Below, piece after piece: positions 5,725-7,858 of a DNA stretch of 7,858 nucleotides (positions within the stretch are counted from its first letter, which is position 1; every line of letters starts with the position of its first letter). Below the pieces are notes generated by a model that did no database searches, was not told the origin of the DNA, and saw only the letters and a list, made by a program, of their open reading frames with translations. A program made the position numbers and the translations under genes. This DNA is from Pseudobdellovibrionaceae bacterium (GTDB lineage Bacteria > Bdellovibrionota > Bdellovibrionia > Bdellovibrionales > Bdellovibrionaceae), in NCBI GenBank assembly GCA_947374445.1, contig CANCBY010000110.1, positions 1-7,858 of the forward strand. The letters are read 5' to 3'.

Positions 5725-6060
5725 ATGGCTAAAGAAACGGCTAAAGAGGCCACAAAATCATCAAAATCAGCAATCGGTGTTCGCCCTTTGCATGATCGCA
5801 TTTTGGTTCGTCGTATGGCTGAAGAAGAAAAAACCGCTGGCGGTTTGTTCATCCCTGACACAGCTAAAGAGAAGCCTTCAAAAGGCGAAATCGTTGCTGC
5901 CGGTAAAGGCCGTGTGACTGAAGATGGCAAAACTATGCCTCTAGAAGTTAAAGTTGGCGATAAAGTTCTTTTCGGAAAATACGCCGGCACTGAGCTTAAA
6001 CTTGAAGGCAACGAATATCTGATGATGCGCGAAGAAGACATCCTCGGAATCATCAACTAA
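5725..6060 (+). CDS. groES: Co-chaperonin GroES (10 kDa chaperonin)
   Basis: 111 residues. GroES forms a seven-membered lid that caps the GroEL chamber during ATP-driven protein folding in the cytoplasm. The core starts with V-R-P-L-H-D-R-I-L-V (19-28). The mobile loop that docks on GroEL spans about 33-52 and includes A-G-G-L-F-I-P-D (38-45). Further on are G-E-I-V-A-A-G (54-60), V-G-D-K-V-L-F (77-83), K-Y-A-G-T-E (85-90) and the C-terminal D-I-L-G-I. All expected landmarks are present. Typical GroES has 95-97 residues; here a Lys/Glu/Ala/Ser/Thr-rich tail of about 15 residues (MAKETAKEATKSSKS) precedes the core. The gene is followed after 35 bases by groEL, so the two form one operon driven by the promoter at about 5634-5662. 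Confidence 0.97.
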   Translation: MAKETAKEATKSSKSAIGVRPLHDRILVRRMAEEEKTAGGLFIPDTAKEKPSKGEIVAAGKGRVTEDGKTMPLEVKVGDKVLFGKYAGTELKLEGNEYLMMREEDILGIIN

Positions 6061-6095
6061 TTATTTTTTTAATCGATTTAAAATAGGAGACAAAA

Positions 6096-7754
6096 ATGTC
6101 TAAAGAATTACTGTTTTCAGAAAATGCGCGTTCTTCAATTTTGAAGGGTGTAAACACTTTGGCTAACGCCGTAAAAGTAACTTTGGGACCTAAAGGTCGC
6201 AACGTTGTTATCGAAAAATCTTTTGGTTCACCTTTGATCACTAAAGACGGTGTGACTGTGGCTAAAGAAATCGAACTTGAGAACAAGTTCGAAAACATGG
6301 GCGCACAGATGGTTAAAGAAGTTGCTTCTAAAACCAACGATCAAGCTGGTGACGGAACAACAACAGCAACTGTTTTGGCACAAGCGATTTATCGCGAAGG
6401 TGTTAAAATCGTAACTGCTGGTCACAACCCAACTGCGGTTAAGCGCGGTATCGATAAAGCTGTTGCGATTGTAACTGCTGAATTGAAAGCTTTGTCTAAG
6501 CCAGTAAAAGGCTCAAACGAAGTAGCTCAAGTTGGAACTATCTCTGCTAACAACGATCCTGAAATCGGCAAAATGCTTGCTGATGCTATGGACAAAGTTG
6601 GCAAAGAAGGCGTTATCACTATCGAAGAATCTAAAACTGCAAAAACTGAAGTAACAGTTGTTGAAGGTATGCAATTCGACCGTGGTTATTTGTCTCCATA
6701 CTTCGTAACAAATGCAGAGCGCATGGAAGCAGTTCTTGAGAACGCTTTCGTCCTTGTTTACGACAAAAAAATCTCAAACATGAAAGACATGTTGGGTGTT
6801 CTTGAGGGCGTTGCTAAATCTGGCCGTCCTTTGTTGATCATTGCTGAAGATGTTGACGGCGAAGCACTAGCTACTTTGGTAGTTAATAAATTGCGTGGCA
6901 CTTTGCACGTAGCTGCTGTTAAAGCTCCAGGTTTCGGCGATCGTCGTAAATCTATGCTTGAAGACATTGCTGTGTTGACCAATGCAAAAGTAATTTCTGA
7001 AGACATGGGCCGTAAACTTGAGCAAGCGACTCAAGCGGACCTTGGAACTGCTAAGCGCATTGTTATCGACAAAGACAACACAACTATCATTGATGGCGCT
7101 GGTAAAAAAGCTGACATCCAAGCTCGTGTTGCTCAAATCAAAGCTCAAGTTGAAGAAACAACTTCAGACTACGATAAAGAAAAACTCAAAGAGCGTTTGG
7201 CTAAAATGTCTGGTGGCGTAGCTATCGTTCACGTTGGCGCTCCTTCAGAAGTTGAAATGAAAGAGAAAAAAGCCCGCGTAGAAGATGCATTGAATGCAAC
7301 TCGCGCAGCAGTTGAAGAAGGTATCGTTGCTGGTGGTGGAACTGCTTTGCTACGTGCCGCTCAGAAATTGGATAAAAACAAATTTCCAGAGGACGAAGCA
7401 TTTGGTGCAACTATCATCAAACGTGCTTGCGAAGAGCCTATTCGTCAAATCGCTTACAATGCTGGTTTGGATGGCGCGATTGTTTTGGACCGCGTACTTC
7501 AAAACAAATCTGCAAACTGGGGTTACAATGCTTACTCTGACGAATACACTGACCTAATCAAAGATGGTGTTATCGATCCAGTTAAGGTTGTTCGTTGCGC
7601 TCTTGAGAACGCAGCTTCAGTATCTTCATTGATGCTGACAACTGAGACCATGATTGCTGAAGCTCCTAAAAAAGACTCTGGCGGCGGCGGCGGAATGCCT
7701 GGCGGCGGTATGGGCGGCATGGGTGGTATGGGCGGTATGGACGGCATGATGTAG
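6096..7754 (+). CDS. groEL: Chaperonin GroEL (60 kDa chaperonin)
   Basis: 552 residues, close to the 548 of the E. coli protein. GroEL forms the double-ring ATPase chamber that folds proteins with GroES. ATP-site landmarks are present: L-G-P-K-G-R-N (30-36), T-K-D-G-V-T-V (49-55) with D51, and A-G-D-G-T-T-T (84-90) with D86. The catalytic aspartate equivalent to E. coli D398 is D397, in R-V-E-D-A-L-N. A-V-E-E-G-I-V-A-G-G-G (405-415) is the family signature. The apical substrate-binding region has R-G-Y-L-S-P-Y-F (196-203). The tail is a Gly-Gly-Met repeat (about 529-552) that projects into the cavity. ATG 6096 follows AGGAG by 6 bases. No truncation or missing catalytic residue is seen. Codons favour GCT, AAA, GTT and GAA, as expected for a highly expressed gene. 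Confidence 0.98.
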   Translation: MSKELLFSENARSSILKGVNTLANAVKVTLGPKGRNVVIEKSFGSPLITKDGVTVAKEIELENKFENMGAQMVKEVASKTNDQAGDGTTTATVLAQAIYREGVKIVTAGHNPTAVKRGIDKAVAIVTAELKALSKPVKGSNEVAQVGTISANNDPEIGKMLADAMDKVGKEGVITIEESKTAKTEVTVVEGMQFDRGYLSPYFVTNAERMEAVLENAFVLVYDKKISNMKDMLGVLEGVAKSGRPLLIIAEDVDGEALATLVVNKLRGTLHVAAVKAPGFGDRRKSMLEDIAVLTNAKVISEDMGRKLEQATQADLGTAKRIVIDKDNTTIIDGAGKKADIQARVAQIKAQVEETTSDYDKEKLKERLAKMSGGVAIVHVGAPSEVEMKEKKARVEDALNATRAAVEEGIVAGGGTALLRAAQKLDKNKFPEDEAFGATIIKRACEEPIRQIAYNAGLDGAIVLDRVLQNKSANWGYNAYSDEYTDLIKDGVIDPVKVVRCALENAASVSSLMLTTETMIAEAPKKDSGGGGGMPGGGMGGMGGMGGMDGMM

Positions 7755-7782
7755 TCCAAACACCCTCACAAGTGTTAATTCT

Positions 7783-7816
7783 AAAAACCCGAAGTCTAAA
7801 AGCTTCGGGTTTTTTT
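7783..7816 (+). terminator. Strong intrinsic terminator of groES-groEL
   Basis: AAAAACCCGAAG (7783-7794) and CTTCGGGTTTTT (7803-7814) pair perfectly over 12 bases around an 8-base loop, with a run of seven T from 7810 to 7816. It begins 28 bases after the groEL stop. The A-run on the left arm makes it potentially bidirectional. Confidence 0.93.
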
Positions 7817-7858
7817 ATGTCTTCTTTTGATTTTATTTCTGAGGCCTTGAAAAATCGA
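7817..7858 (+). CDS. Start of a probable gene running off the window end
   Basis: ATG at 7817 opens a frame of 14 codons to the window edge reading MSSFDFISEALKNR. This resembles the N-terminus of BioF/KBL-type pyridoxal-phosphate acyltransferases, but 14 residues are far too few for a call. The ATG sits directly on the 3' end of the groEL terminator T-tract. Its only upstream purine match is GGG (7807-7809), inside the terminator stem. If real, it would be translated from read-through transcripts, or the true start is further downstream. Confidence 0.35.
   Translation, partial: MSSFDFISEALKNR

Noticed and set aside
7532..7759. Proline-rich minus-strand frame opposite the groEL 3' end
   Set aside because: It is the complement of the Gly-Gly-Met tail codons, giving Pro/Ile/Met repeats; it has no independent coding signal.
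1..7858. CRISPR array, insertion sequence or tandem repeat array
   Set aside because: No regularly spaced direct repeats, transposase motifs or terminal repeats with target duplications were seen; the only tandem repetition is the GGM-coding tail of groEL.

Overview
The window looks like chromosome of a Bdellovibrio-type predatory bacterium or a close relative (phylum Bdellovibrionota). This is an inference from the style of the groES/groEL pair, the wording of a chemotaxis-receptor remnant and the kind of secreted orphan proteins present. No rRNA or other marker is available to settle it. The first ~4.7 kb is AT-rich and accessory in character. The last ~2.2 kb is a conserved housekeeping operon with a visibly different codon style.

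Left block, minus strand. From about 1546 down to the window edge is a two-gene unit. A small membrane-anchored protein with one EF-hand-like calcium loop is followed, through a GTGA start/stop overlap, by a secreted protein with a lipase-like serine nucleophile motif, cut off by the window edge. Next comes a decayed C-terminal piece of a methyl-accepting chemotaxis protein (1753-2140), broken by a frameshift.

Middle block. Two radical SAM enzymes are transcribed away from each other from a 46-base gap. The minus-strand enzyme (2198-3223) has a C-terminal cysteine-rich auxiliary-cluster region. The plus-strand enzyme (3270-4691) belongs to the type with an N-terminal twitch domain. No peptide precursor or sugar substrate gene lies between or immediately beside them, so their substrate is unknown. 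The pairing is the most interesting feature of the window.

Right block, plus strand. A small exported, helix-rich protein of unknown function (4916-5503, TTG start) is followed by a region of overlapping inverted repeats. A promoter that fits both housekeeping and heat-shock sigma consensus patterns comes next, then groES (with an N-terminal extension), groEL and a strong intrinsic terminator. A probable new gene starts immediately after the terminator T-tract and runs off the window end.
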